A stretch of DNA of 38,772 nt from an uncultured Pelagibacteraceae bacterium (GTDB lineage Bacteria > Pseudomonadota > Alphaproteobacteria > Pelagibacterales > Pelagibacteraceae), in NCBI GenBank assembly GCA_902578325.1, contig CACHCM010000006.1:1-38772 (forward strand). Direction: 5' to 3'. Positions 1-8,967 of the stretch are shown piece by piece. The notes beneath the pieces are model-generated. The model did no database searches. It was not told the origin of the DNA and saw only the letters and a program-made list of their open reading frames with translations. Each line of letters starts with the position of its first letter. The first letter of the stretch is position 1. The position numbers and the translations under genes were made by a program.

Positions 1-485
1 TTAATAATGCAGGCATTACACAAGATAATTTAGCAATAAGGATGAGCCTAGATGAATGGAAAAAAGTAATTGATGTTAATTTAACATCAACTTTTTTAAT
101 GTGCAAATCAGCAATTAAAAAAATGCTTAAAAATAAATCTGGAAAGATTGTTAATATTACGTCAGTTGTTGGACATACAGGTAATTTAGGACAGGCCAAT
201 TACACAGCTTCTAAAGCAGGTATAATTGCAATGTCTAAGAGTTTGGCAATAGAATATGCTAAAAAAAATATAAACATAAATTGTATTTCACCTGGTTTTA
301 TTAAAACAGCAATGACAGATAAATTAGACGATAAATTTAAAGAGGCTATAATATCAAAAATTCCTTCTGCACGACTTGGAGAACCTGATGATATTGCAAA
401 TGCGGTACTTTTTTTATGCTCAAATCAATCAAGTTATATAAATGGTGAAACCTTGCATGTTAATGGGGGCATGTATATGGCTTGA
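1..485 (+). CDS. fabG: 3-oxoacyl-[acyl-carrier-protein] reductase, 5' end outside the window
   Basis: FabG uses NADPH to reduce 3-oxoacyl-ACP to 3-hydroxyacyl-ACP in the fatty-acid elongation cycle in the cytoplasm. The window opens inside the gene. The frame is open from base 3 and starts with the NNAG motif typical of short-chain dehydrogenases, so the first ~90 residues (Rossmann TGxxxGIG motif) are missing. The catalytic Ser sits in NITSVVGH, and YTASK gives the catalytic Tyr and Lys. The C-terminus (ETLHVNGGMYMA) is the normal FabG ending with the dimer-interface GG. The next gene, acpP, encodes its substrate carrier, the usual alphaproteobacterial order. An ATG at 42 is internal and not the start. 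The FabG assignment over other short-chain dehydrogenases rests on the sequence plus the acpP neighbour. Confidence 0.95.
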   Translation, partial: NNAGITQDNLAIRMSLDEWKKVIDVNLTSTFLMCKSAIKKMLKNKSGKIVNITSVVGHTGNLGQANYTASKAGIIAMSKSLAIEYAKKNININCISPGFIKTAMTDKLDDKFKEAIISKIPSARLGEPDDIANAVLFLCSNQSSYINGETLHVNGGMYMA

Positions 486-509
486 CAAAATAGGTTTTTA
501 AACTATTAA
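482..509 (+). promoter_or_regulatory. Predicted sigma-70 promoter for acpP, overlapping the fabG stop codon
   Basis: A perfect -35 hexamer TTGACA (482-487) overlaps the fabG TGA stop. It is followed after 16 bp by TATTAA (504-509) as -10. Transcription would start near 516, leaving a short leader that contains AAGGA (524-528) before the acpP ATG at 534. This would let acpP be transcribed more strongly than fabG, as expected for one of the most abundant proteins in the cell. Seen by eye; no expression data. Confidence 0.6.
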
Positions 510-533
510 GAATTTATAACAAAAAGGATCAAT

Positions 534-773
534 ATGTCAGAAGACGTTTCAAGCAAAGTTAAAAAAATTGTAGCAGATCACTTAGGTATTGACGAAGCTA
601 AAGTTACCGAAGAGTCAAGTTTTATTGATGACTTGGGGGCTGATAGTTTAGATACAGTTGAATTAGTGATGGCTTTCGAGGAAGAATTTGGATCTGAAAT
701 TTCAGATAGTGAAGCTGAGAAAATTTTAACTGTAGGTGATGCAGTTAAATTTATCGAAGGAAAAGCAAACTAG
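534..773 (+). CDS. acpP: Acyl carrier protein
   Basis: AcpP carries growing acyl chains on a 4'-phosphopantetheine arm for fatty-acid, lipid A and phospholipid synthesis. The 79-residue product is the usual length, very acidic, and contains the DSL attachment motif, with Ser38 as the pantetheine site ([11 protein letters not shown]). The Shine-Dalgarno AAGGA lies just upstream of the ATG. fabG precedes it, but fabF, which normally follows acpP in alphaproteobacteria, is not here. The next gene is gmk, only 8 bp away, so acpP and gmk are probably cotranscribed. Confidence 0.98.
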   Translation: MSEDVSSKVKKIVADHLGIDEAKVTEESSFIDDLGADSLDTVELVMAFEEEFGSEISDSEAEKILTVGDAVKFIEGKAN

Positions 774-781
774 AAATTTTA

Positions 782-1414
782 ATGCCATCAGAAAAAGATG
801 GGGTAATGATAATTTTATCCTCTCCCTCTGGAGCGGGAAAAACTACTTTAGTAAAAAAACTGTCTGAAAAAGATAATTTTGAAATCTCAATCTCACATAC
901 CACTAGACAACCAAGATATAATGAAAATAACAACAAAGATTATTTTTTTGTTAATGAGTTAGAATTTAAAAGATTAATTAAAAATGAAGAATTTTTAGAA
1001 TATGCAAAAGTTTTCAATAATTTTTATGGCACTACAAGAACGCCAGTTATTGACAAATTGAATAAAGGTAAGAATGTTCTTTTCGATATTGATTGGCAAG
1101 GAGCTGATCAAATTAAAAATAAAAAATTAGATTATAAACTTATAACTTTTTTTATACTTCCGCCTAGTAAAGAAGTTTTGTTTGAAAGACTATCCAAGCG
1201 TCATGTGAGTGATAAATTAATTGCTGAAGAAAGAATGAAACAATTTGAAAGAGATGTGTTGCATTGGATAAACTACGATTATGTAGTTATAAACAACGAT
1301 CTAAATGAATGCTATAATAAAATAACTAGTTTGATTGCTGCAGTAATAAATGATGGCTCTAAAGATTATGATTTAGAATATATCCGAAACCATGTCGATA
1401 AACTAACCTCCTAG
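782..1414 (+). CDS. gmk: Guanylate kinase
   Basis: Guanylate kinase phosphorylates GMP to GDP with ATP, an essential step in guanine nucleotide synthesis and recycling. The 210-residue protein has the P-loop [10 protein letters not shown] (residues 13-22) and the GMP-binding stretch HTTRQPR at about 40-46. The family motif that normally reads PGExxG appears here as YNENNN, so the Glu and the later Tyr (DYFF) are kept while the glycines are replaced. The start at 782 gives a short leader before the P-loop like other bacterial enzymes; the Met at residue 9 is a less likely start. The 3' end overlaps the convergent rsmA gene by 12 bp. In other alphaproteobacteria gmk also sits before rsmA-pdxA. 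Confidence 0.96.
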   Translation: MPSEKDGVMIILSSPSGAGKTTLVKKLSEKDNFEISISHTTRQPRYNENNNKDYFFVNELEFKRLIKNEEFLEYAKVFNNFYGTTRTPVIDKLNKGKNVLFDIDWQGADQIKNKKLDYKLITFFILPPSKEVLFERLSKRHVSDKLIAEERMKQFERDVLHWINYDYVVINNDLNECYNKITSLIAAVINDGSKDYDLEYIRNHVDKLTS

Positions 1415-2188
1415 TTTTTCATATTCACAAGCTAGTTTGTAATAAGTATCTAAATTAATATTTTGTGGTCTCATAGTTAGATCAATTTTAAGTTTATTTA
1501 GAACTCTTTGATCACCATTAAAAATTTGATTAAATGGTTTTTTTAACATTTTTCTTCTTTGATTAAAAAAAATTCTAGTGATTTTTTCTAAGTTATTTGG
1601 ATTTTTAATTTTAATAAAATTTTCTTTAGGGTAAAAAAAAAGTAAAGAACTATCTACTTTTGGTTTTGGAGAGAATGCACTTGGCTTTATGTCACATATT
1701 TTTTTAATATTAAGTTTCCAATTACAAATAATTGATAACCTTCCATAGTTTGAAGAATTAAATTCAGCAATTATTCTATTAGCAACTTCTTTTTGAAACA
1801 TTAATATCAAACTCTCAAACCAAAAATTATCTTTTAGGTTAATTATCCATTTACTAAGAATTTCTGTAGAAATATTGTAAGGCAAATTTCCAAAAACTGT
1901 GACTTTGTCTTTGAAAAGTCTAGTTTCATCTATTTTTAAAATATCTTCATTAATAATTGTTATCTGATTTTTAAATTTTTTTTCAAGATCATTTGCAAGA
2001 TCTTTATCTTTTTCAATTACAATCATTTTTTTTGGTTTATTCTTAAGAATACAAGATGTAAGGTTTCCAGTACCTGGACCAACTTCAAGAATAATTTTAT
2101 TTTGAATTTTAGCGGTATTTGTAATTTTTTCTAAAATACGACTATCTATTAAGAAATTTTGACCTAAACTTTTTTTTGCTTTTATCAA
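1403..2188 (-). CDS. rsmA: 16S rRNA (adenine(1518)-N6/adenine(1519)-N6)-dimethyltransferase
   Basis: RsmA (KsgA) uses S-adenosylmethionine to dimethylate two adjacent adenines in the last hairpin of 16S rRNA and acts as a late 30S maturation checkpoint. The 261-residue protein is close to the family length. It shows SLGQNFL near the N-terminus, the SAM-binding [10 protein letters not shown] (about residues 35-44) and the catalytic NLPYNIS. It is the last gene of the minus-strand run and overlaps pdxA by 4 bp, so translational coupling is likely. Its 3' end overlaps gmk tail to tail. Confidence 0.97.
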   Translation of the reverse strand: MIKAKKSLGQNFLIDSRILEKITNTAKIQNKIILEVGPGTGNLTSCILKNKPKKMIVIEKDKDLANDLEKKFKNQITIINEDILKIDETRLFKDKVTVFGNLPYNISTEILSKWIINLKDNFWFESLILMFQKEVANRIIAEFNSSNYGRLSIICNWKLNIKKICDIKPSAFSPKPKVDSSLLFFYPKENFIKIKNPNNLEKITRIFFNQRRKMLKKPFNQIFNGDQRVLNKLKIDLTMRPQNINLDTYYKLACEYEKLGG

Positions 2189-3153
2189 TTTTTATCCAAA
2201 AAATTAATTGCTTGAATAAGACTTAAAGGATCTGATAAATTCTTTCCTAACATTTTTTCATTTGGACCGTGATCTGGTGATATTCTAATAAATGGCAAAC
2301 CTAAAGTTATATTAATAGCATCATATTCGAACAATGTTTTAATGGGAGTTAATACTTGATCGTGATACATGCCTAAAATGACATTAAATTTTTCTCTATT
2401 TTTTTTAATAAAAATAGTATCAGCAGAATAAGGCCCAGATACTTTAAAACCTTTATTGTTCAGATATTTCAAAGCTGGTTTTACAATTTTTTCATCCTCA
2501 TTAAATTTGTCAACAGTTTCACAGTGAGGATTAAGACCTAAAATTGCTATTTTAGGTTTTATATTTAATTTTTTTTTATAAAAATCATTTATTAATTTTA
2601 CTTTTTTACAGATGATTTCTTTAGAAATTTTATTTGTTACAAGTTTTAAAGGGAGATGGGTTGTGATTGGACAAACAGACAAACTTTTATTGTAAATTAA
2701 CATTGCATTATTTTTAACATTAAAGTTTTTTGAAATGTATTCAGTTATACCCAAGTATTTTTTTTGTAAAAATATTTTTTTTACAACAGGACCATTTATA
2801 AATTTTTTAATTTTATACTTTTTGATAATTTTAAATGCAATACTAAATGATTGTTCTATGAAAGCATTTGATTTAGAAGAGATTTTTTCAAATGTTCGTT
2901 TTTGACTATAATCAATATTAATCAAGTTGATTGTATTGTTATTGATGTTAAATTTGTTTAACTTTTTATAATCTAAGATTTTTATTTTTCTTTTAAAATT
3001 AAAATGTTTCATATGTAATTTTAATATTTTTTGTGATGAAATAAGTATTATTGGACTTTTTATTTTTTTATTTTTTAAAGCTTTAAAAAAAATTTCTAAA
3101 AAAACACTATTTGGTTCTCCATTTACAATTAATATAGATTTATCTAAATTCAT
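2185..3153 (-). CDS. pdxA: 4-hydroxythreonine-4-phosphate dehydrogenase
   Basis: PdxA oxidises 4-phosphohydroxy-L-threonine with NAD+ in the DXP-dependent route to pyridoxal 5'-phosphate. The 322-residue protein keeps the metal-binding histidines in TTHLP, NPHCE and SPDHG, plus YHDQ and TLGLPFIR. Two family motifs are altered. The N-terminal GDPxGIGPE signature reads NGEPNSVFLE, and NPHAGE/DHGTA read NPHCET/DHGPN. The surA-pdxA-rsmA neighbourhood is the classical one (also in E. coli) and supports the assignment. It overlaps surA by 14 bp and rsmA by 4 bp. The motif drift may only reflect fast evolution in a streamlined genome, but a changed substrate cannot be excluded. Confidence 0.88.
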   Translation of the reverse strand: MNLDKSILIVNGEPNSVFLEIFFKALKNKKIKSPIILISSQKILKLHMKHFNFKRKIKILDYKKLNKFNINNNTINLINIDYSQKRTFEKISSKSNAFIEQSFSIAFKIIKKYKIKKFINGPVVKKIFLQKKYLGITEYISKNFNVKNNAMLIYNKSLSVCPITTHLPLKLVTNKISKEIICKKVKLINDFYKKKLNIKPKIAILGLNPHCETVDKFNEDEKIVKPALKYLNNKGFKVSGPYSADTIFIKKNREKFNVILGMYHDQVLTPIKTLFEYDAINITLGLPFIRISPDHGPNEKMLGKNLSDPLSLIQAINFLDKN

Positions 3154-4069
3154 TAATATTAATTTCTTTTTTTAATTTGTTGATATAGATATTAGAGAAT
3201 TGATTTAGTTGCTTGTTAGCTATTTCTTTTGCTATATTTTCTATTTCTTTATCAAGATTTTCAAGAATTTTAGTTTTTCTTTCTTCTTCAATTTTAAGTA
3301 TTATAAATCCTCCTGGTATTACAATTGGTTTGGTGAAATCACCTATATTCGTTTTTAAAATTTCATTTTTAATTTTTAAATTTAGTGAATTAAATTTTAT
3401 CCAACCTAATTTCCCACCATTATTAGCAGAAGTCGAAATACTATACATCATTGCAGCTTCCTCAAAACCTTTCGTTTTAATCTTGCTCTTTATAGAGTCA
3501 AATTTATCTGTCAACTTTTCACCATCATTTAAATTAAACACTATCTCAGAAATTAAAAATTCTTCTTGAAAATTATTCTTTGAAAGATTTTTCCTTATTT
3601 TTGATTTGTCTATTTTAATATCTTTTGAATATTTTTGGATTATTAATTGATTCCAAAGAAATTCAATTTGAATTTTATTTATTATAGTCTCAAATTTTAT
3701 ATCCTTGTTTTTGATGTAATTTTTAAACTCATCAGTGGTTTTAAGATTTAATTTTTTTTTATAATTATCTAATAAAAGTTCATAATATTCTTTGTCTATT
3801 TCAAAAGAATCAAAATAATTCGAAAGTTCAATTATTTTGATCTTTTCTCTAATTAATGAGTTTTTAGTTATTTCAAATATTTGTTGTTGTTCCAATTTTT
3901 CGAAATTTTTGTTTATGAGTTTTAAATGTTCAATTTCGTTTAATATATCTATTGATGTTACAATCTCATTATTAACTTTAAAAAGTATTTTATTTTCATA
4001 TCCAATGGCTTTTGCCAACAGAATTAAACTAAATATAGAAATACTGATCGTTATTTTAATTATTTTCAT
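3140..4069 (-). CDS. surA: SurA-type periplasmic chaperone / peptidyl-prolyl isomerase
   Basis: SurA escorts unfolded outer-membrane proteins, including LptD, through the periplasm. The 309-residue protein begins with a signal peptide (basic start, hydrophobic core about residues 5-20, likely cleavage after KAIGY). It continues with a SurA N-terminal helical domain (VNNEIVTSIDILNEI) and has one parvulin domain at about 165-265, recognised by SISTSANNGGKLGWI and PGGFIILKI. E. coli SurA is about 430 residues with two parvulin domains, so this is the short one-domain form. lptD lies immediately upstream (8 bp), a client next to its chaperone. It overlaps pdxA by 14 bp. Confidence 0.87.
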   Translation of the reverse strand: MKIIKITISISIFSLILLAKAIGYENKILFKVNNEIVTSIDILNEIEHLKLINKNFEKLEQQQIFEITKNSLIREKIKIIELSNYFDSFEIDKEYYELLLDNYKKKLNLKTTDEFKNYIKNKDIKFETIINKIQIEFLWNQLIIQKYSKDIKIDKSKIRKNLSKNNFQEEFLISEIVFNLNDGEKLTDKFDSIKSKIKTKGFEEAAMMYSISTSANNGGKLGWIKFNSLNLKIKNEILKTNIGDFTKPIVIPGGFIILKIEEERKTKILENLDKEIENIAKEIANKQLNQFSNIYINKLKKEININEFR

Positions 4070-4077
4070 AAAGATAA

Positions 4078-6699
4078 TTATCTATCAATTTTTTGCTCAT
4101 AAGTTGTTAATGGAAAAAGAGTAATTGTGAAAAGCAAATCTTCAGTTGGTTTTAGGTCTCTGTCCTCGTAATATGTTTTTTTATATTTTATTCCTGCAAT
4201 CAAACAATCATTTTTGTATTCATAAACAAGATCATAAAATTCAGTAAGATTAATTTTCTTATTTCGTCTTGTTTTAAAAGTAAAATAATTATTTTCATTA
4301 ATTTCAAATGAAGTGCTATTCTGAATATAATTTGAATCACCCATTTCCCCTAATTCTTTAAAGTAATTAAAAGATGTTACAAAATTGTTAAGTTTAATTG
4401 TTGTATTTATATCGTTATATTCCAATCTGCTTAAATCATTATCAATTGCAAAATTATAACTTAGATTTAAGTTTTCAGAAAAATTGTTTGAAATTGATCC
4501 AAATATATTTGAATTTTTTTTATTTAAAGTTGTTTTTGTAGGGATAAAGTCTTCTTCTTTATCTCTAAAGACAGTTGCCAAACTCATTTCAAAATATTTA
4601 TTTACATTTTTAAGTTTTTCCTTCTTGTAGTCCACACCCAGAGTAATAGATTTTCCAGTCTCAAAAGTATCGCTTAAGCCTAGTCTATCAATTGAAAAAA
4701 TATTTCCAGTATTTATGGTTCTATTTGATCCACTATAATTCTTCATATCACTTGGATTTATTCTAAATGATAATTTTGGTGTTAGATAATCTGAATAGTT
4801 TTTATTTTTTTTTTTCATTGGAATACTTGATTCAAATTCAAATATAGATGAAACTTCAACTTGTGGACTTGATTTATATTCTGACACATTTTTTCCAATA
4901 GAATTTAGGTTTTTAAGATTAATTTGAAAATTATTTTTTATCCCATTATTTAAAATATAATCTAAGCTTGAAAATGATAAATTATTTACAATTCTAGATT
5001 TAAGTTGATTTGTATTACTTAAATTATTATTACCATTAGAATTTAAAACTATTGAACCTTTTTCAAAATCTTGAAATAAATTTTTATAAAAGTCGTAATA
5101 AGGTAAAATATACTGATATCTATCACTATTTTTTTCTATTTGTAAATTTTCAAAAGCTTCAAACCCAGTTGTTAAATTATATTTTTCATGATTTAGTACA
5201 AGCTTCAATTGACTTTTTAAATTTGTCGAACTACCAGGTTTTAGTGAAGTGCTATTTTCAAGTAAATTTGTATCAAAAATTTTTAAAAAAGTGTCATTAG
5301 TAATTTTCTCAAGTGAAAAGTACAATTTGCTTGAATTATATTTTTCAAAATCTAAATCAACATCCAATGTGGAAAATAAATAACTTATATTTTTCTTTTT
5401 ATTAAAATTTTTTGAAAGGTAGTCTCTTGTATGTCCAAAATTTCCTAAAAAGTTAAAATTCTTTCCAATCTTTCTATATTCATTTTGGATCATTTTTATA
5501 TTTTTATCAAATAATGTTGGTGTAATTGTTATATCGCTATCATCTGAAATCACATGATAATAAGGCAGTGTAAACGAACTACCTAAAACATTTGAATCAT
5601 TTAAAACTGGTTTTAATATACCTGATTGTCTTTTTACCGTTGGGTCTGGATGAAAAAATTTTGGAAAATAAAGTATTGGTATCTCGTACAATTTTAAAAT
5701 TGCATTAGAATAAATTAATTGCTTTTTACTCTTATCATGTTTAATTTTTTTTGCCTCAATAGCCCAAGGAGGGCAATTATCGTTTAATTTACAACTTGTA
5801 AAAACACCTTTATTAATGACTGTAATATCTCCTTTTTTACTTGATGACACACCTTTAATTCTTGGATCGTTATCTGTATTATCAAACACATCTTTATGAA
5901 TCTTTATTTCTGTATCTTTAGCTAGGAAGTTGTTATTTTCTAAATCAATTATTGCACTACTAAAATAAAATTTATCACTTTTAGGTAATTTATAATTAGA
6001 ATTAATAATTATATTTTCACCTCTCAGAGTTTTTTTTTCTATTAAGTATTTAAATTTATTTAAATTATACAAATTTACTTTATCTGTTAAGGTAGTCTTT
6101 TTTTCAGATGATAATTCCATCAAATTTTTTTGAAAAGTTACATCTTTAGATTTAAAAGAGTATTTTGAGTGTATTGTGGCTGAAGTATTACCTTTTGTTA
6201 CAATTGTTTCTTCATTTTTAAAATATTTTATGAAATCAGATATAATTATATAATTTTCAACTTTATTCTCTATAAATACATCTTTTTTGGCAATCAGAAT
6301 ATTTTCGATTCTTCTGTATTCAAAATAATGAGCAGTGATCTTTATATTGTCTGGTAAGCTTACTGCTTCAGAGTTACCTTCTGTAAAAATTACATTTTCA
6401 TTTTTATTATAAACAATTTTATCTGTATTTATTATTTGTTTATTAATATTATCATTAATTTTAACATTACCGCTTGCGTTTAAGATATTTAAATTTTTAT
6501 CATATTCAAATTGGTCAGCATCAATAATTATATTATCGTCAGTTGTTATTGTTCCTCTTTTAGTTCCGATAAACTTGTTACCATCTTGAAGAATTTCTAC
6601 TTCAGTTACATCAAAATTAAATTGCTCAACACCATAGGCTTTAGATAAAAATAATAAAAAAAAGAATAGTGAGATAATTTTGATAAAATTATTTTTCAT
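4078..6699 (-). CDS. lptD: LPS-assembly outer membrane protein LptD
   Basis: LptD is the outer-membrane barrel that, with LptE, inserts lipopolysaccharide into the outer leaflet. The 873-residue product starts with a signal peptide (hydrophobic about 7-20, ending SKAYG). An OstA/LptA-like beta-jellyroll follows over roughly residues 25-230 with repeated strands such as GTITTDDNIIIDAD. The long C-terminal half is rich in alternating beta strands and ends in a barrel-type strand near LFTITLFPL. The CKLNDNCPPW segment near residue 303 carries the N-terminal-side cysteines and another Cys lies near 831 (NDCLIAG), compatible with the family's inter-domain disulphide. It overlaps lptG by 11 bp. Confidence 0.95.
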   Translation of the reverse strand: MKNNFIKIISLFFFLLFLSKAYGVEQFNFDVTEVEILQDGNKFIGTKRGTITTDDNIIIDADQFEYDKNLNILNASGNVKINDNINKQIINTDKIVYNKNENVIFTEGNSEAVSLPDNIKITAHYFEYRRIENILIAKKDVFIENKVENYIIISDFIKYFKNEETIVTKGNTSATIHSKYSFKSKDVTFQKNLMELSSEKKTTLTDKVNLYNLNKFKYLIEKKTLRGENIIINSNYKLPKSDKFYFSSAIIDLENNNFLAKDTEIKIHKDVFDNTDNDPRIKGVSSSKKGDITVINKGVFTSCKLNDNCPPWAIEAKKIKHDKSKKQLIYSNAILKLYEIPILYFPKFFHPDPTVKRQSGILKPVLNDSNVLGSSFTLPYYHVISDDSDITITPTLFDKNIKMIQNEYRKIGKNFNFLGNFGHTRDYLSKNFNKKKNISYLFSTLDVDLDFEKYNSSKLYFSLEKITNDTFLKIFDTNLLENSTSLKPGSSTNLKSQLKLVLNHEKYNLTTGFEAFENLQIEKNSDRYQYILPYYDFYKNLFQDFEKGSIVLNSNGNNNLSNTNQLKSRIVNNLSFSSLDYILNNGIKNNFQINLKNLNSIGKNVSEYKSSPQVEVSSIFEFESSIPMKKKNKNYSDYLTPKLSFRINPSDMKNYSGSNRTINTGNIFSIDRLGLSDTFETGKSITLGVDYKKEKLKNVNKYFEMSLATVFRDKEEDFIPTKTTLNKKNSNIFGSISNNFSENLNLSYNFAIDNDLSRLEYNDINTTIKLNNFVTSFNYFKELGEMGDSNYIQNSTSFEINENNYFTFKTRRNKKINLTEFYDLVYEYKNDCLIAGIKYKKTYYEDRDLKPTEDLLFTITLFPLTTYEQKIDR

Positions 6700-7762
6700 T
6701 CACTCTATATAGCATCAATGTATTGATACTTGCCAATAATACTAAGGGTAAAAATACAGAGAAAAATAAAGATATTTTCTCTGTACTGCCGAGTACATAA
6801 GAAAAATTATTTAAATAATAAATTATGACCGAAAAAAATAAACCTATCGATATCTTAAATGTTGAACTTTTTATTTCTTTAATATTAAACATGATTAATG
6901 ATGAGAATAGCGCGATTAATAATAAGTAAAATGGATATGCAAGAAGTTTTAAAAAATGTAAATTTATATCTGTAATAGAATAATTTAGGTTTTTATAATT
7001 TTCCCTAAGTTCATATAACTCAAATATATTAAGTGCAGATAAGTTAGAGTATAAAGTACGTATTCTATCAGAATTAAAATTTGTATTTAATTTTATTGAG
7101 GACGACTCAATATAATTATTTTTCTGATAAATTTTTGGATTCAAAATTTCCCAATTTTTATATTTTATATTTATTTTTTTACTTTGAATATTTCGAATTA
7201 CATTAAAATTATTATCAAATTCAGTAATAAAATTATTTATTAAAAAGTTTTTTTCTATTGAATGAGAGTTAGTGATTATAATTTTATCGTCTATTTTATC
7301 TTTAATCCAAAGTCCATTTTTTGTTATAACAGCTAGATATTTACCATCACTTGTATAAGGAGATTTTAGTTCTAAATAAACATTTTTTAAATTAGATGAA
7401 AAATTATAAAAAATTGAAACAACCACAATACCAGTAATAATTGACAAAGAGCTTAATATAGCAAGAATATTTGAGTTTTTTAGTCCTGAGTATTTAAAGA
7501 CATCCATTTCTTTATTCTCAAAAATTTTAATAAAAAATAGTTGAATTGTAAGCAATAAAATAAAAGGAAACATCTCAAATATAAGTGCAGGAGAATTTAA
7601 GAAGGATAAAAATAATGTAAAACTAACGCTTACATTTTCCTCTTTAAAAAATTCTAATTCACTCAATAAATTTAATATAAAGACTAAACTTGCCATTATA
7701 AAAAAAACAAAAAAAATAGATTTTAAATAAATTGATGTAATGAATTTTATATAAACTTTCAT
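6689..7762 (-). CDS. lptG: LPS export ABC transporter permease LptG
   Basis: LptG pairs with LptF and the LptB ATPase to extract LPS from the inner membrane. The 357-residue protein has the YjgP/YjgQ layout: three N-terminal membrane segments (about 10-33, 55-75, 95-120), a periplasmic jellyroll domain, and three C-terminal segments (about 275-295, 300-320, 328-350). It is encoded between lptF (1-bp overlap) and lptD (11-bp overlap). Telling LptG from LptF by sequence alone is weak; the order lptF-lptG-lptD is the basis for the symbol. Confidence 0.88.
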   Translation of the reverse strand: MKVYIKFITSIYLKSIFFVFFIMASLVFILNLLSELEFFKEENVSVSFTLFLSFLNSPALIFEMFPFILLLTIQLFFIKIFENKEMDVFKYSGLKNSNILAILSSLSIITGIVVVSIFYNFSSNLKNVYLELKSPYTSDGKYLAVITKNGLWIKDKIDDKIIITNSHSIEKNFLINNFITEFDNNFNVIRNIQSKKINIKYKNWEILNPKIYQKNNYIESSSIKLNTNFNSDRIRTLYSNLSALNIFELYELRENYKNLNYSITDINLHFLKLLAYPFYLLLIALFSSLIMFNIKEIKSSTFKISIGLFFSVIIYYLNNFSYVLGSTEKISLFFSVFLPLVLLASINTLMLYRVNEK

Positions 7763-8907
7763 TATATTAAACCTTTTACGTTAATTTTGAATTTGTAAAA
7801 AAGAAATGAATAAAAAAAAATAAATAATATTGCAGGAATCATAATTAAACTAAAATTATGTAATAATGTATCTGATATAAGTCTAATTGTAGTTTCAGAG
7901 AAAATTATAATAATCAATCCTGCTGAAAATGTAAAAAGTCTTAATTTTTGGTATTTAGAATTTTCTTTAGAAGTGGTAATTAATAAAAAAGGTATTAGAG
8001 TTAAAATAGGAATATAAAATGGTATTACGAATCTTTTATAAAACTCTTTAAATATATTTTTTATATTTTGCACAGAACAATTCTCAATACTTTTTGCTAT
8101 TAAATTAAATTGATTTTCTTTCAATTTATAAAAATCTTTAATACATTTAAGTAATTTGAAAGATGAAATCTCCTGAGTTTTTTTATAGGTAGTTGTATTA
8201 GTTTCTAAATTAGTTAGTGCAAAATCTGATTTAGAAAAAGAAATATTTGTAATCTCATCATTTTTAGATGTAATAGTGGCTCCATCGTACAATACAAGTA
8301 TTGGTGTATTACCTATTTTTTTAAACGTACCTTTTTTTGCGTAAGTTATTTGAAATTCGTCATCTTTTATTTCTTTTTTTAAATATAAATTTTTCAAATT
8401 ACCGTCTAAGTCTTTTTTATCACTATAAATTGTAACTCCCTTAATTGTGTCATTGAATTTTTGAGGTTTAATAAAATTATCAAAAAAATTAACAGTTGAT
8501 GATCTTAAAAATGATCTAGCTAAATCCTGTGATTTTGGAACAATTAAACATGTTAGTATCATTTGAATTAGCAACAATATGATTGATATCTTTAGTATAA
8601 AATTAATAATTTGCATTTTATGGACTCCAAAGTTCCAAAAAATCATTAATTCGTTCTTAAGTTCATACCTAGTTGTTACATAAAAAAGACTAAAAAACAT
8701 AACAAATGGAAAAATTTTGCTTAAAATTTTAGGAAAATTTAATAAAGAAAAGTTAAGATAAACTGCGTAATCTCTTCCGTCTTCAATCATTATATCTAAA
8801 AAATTTACTGCTTGGAAAACCCAAATGACTATTGCTGTACTAATTAGGGATATTAACAGGAAACTTAAATAGTCTAATAAAAGTTTTCTAAATAAAATTT
8901 TTTTCAT
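7762..8907 (-). CDS. lptF: LPS export ABC transporter permease LptF
   Basis: This is the second permease of the LptB2FG complex. The 381-residue protein has membrane segments near residues 12-33, 50-72 and 97-122, a soluble periplasmic domain at about 125-280, and three further segments near 290-372. It is the first gene of the six-gene minus-strand run and is divergent from pepA, 60 bp away, an arrangement common in alphaproteobacteria (lptF-lptG-lptD beside pepA). The start ATG lies in the pepA upstream region, and the predicted pepA -35 touches it. Confidence 0.88.
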   Translation of the reverse strand: MKKILFRKLLLDYLSFLLISLISTAIVIWVFQAVNFLDIMIEDGRDYAVYLNFSLLNFPKILSKIFPFVMFFSLFYVTTRYELKNELMIFWNFGVHKMQIINFILKISIILLLIQMILTCLIVPKSQDLARSFLRSSTVNFFDNFIKPQKFNDTIKGVTIYSDKKDLDGNLKNLYLKKEIKDDEFQITYAKKGTFKKIGNTPILVLYDGATITSKNDEITNISFSKSDFALTNLETNTTTYKKTQEISSFKLLKCIKDFYKLKENQFNLIAKSIENCSVQNIKNIFKEFYKRFVIPFYIPILTLIPFLLITTSKENSKYQKLRLFTFSAGLIIIIFSETTIRLISDTLLHNFSLIMIPAILFIFFYSFLFYKFKINVKGLI

Positions 8908-8935
8908 TGAAATATAGTATTTTTATTCATATATA
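8907..8935 (+). promoter_or_regulatory. Possible pepA promoter in the lptF/pepA divergent gap
   Basis: TTGAAA (8907-8912), 17 bp, then TATATA (8930-8935) fits a sigma-70 promoter with a start near 8942 and a leader of about 26 nt to the pepA ATG at 8968. In sequence this A+T-rich such matches are cheap, so support comes mainly from the correct spacing and position. Confidence 0.4.
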
Positions 8936-8967
8936 ACATTCATCACGTATAGAGTGTATTAAAATTT

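Noticed and set aside
489..507. Hairpin AATAG/CTATT between fabG and acpP as a terminator
   Set aside because: The stem is weak with a bulge and almost no loop, has no U tract, and sits inside a near-consensus promoter spacer.
3213..3569. 118-codon open frame antisense to surA
   Set aside because: Mirror of the surA parvulin domain. Ser/Ile/Phe-rich composition without motifs.
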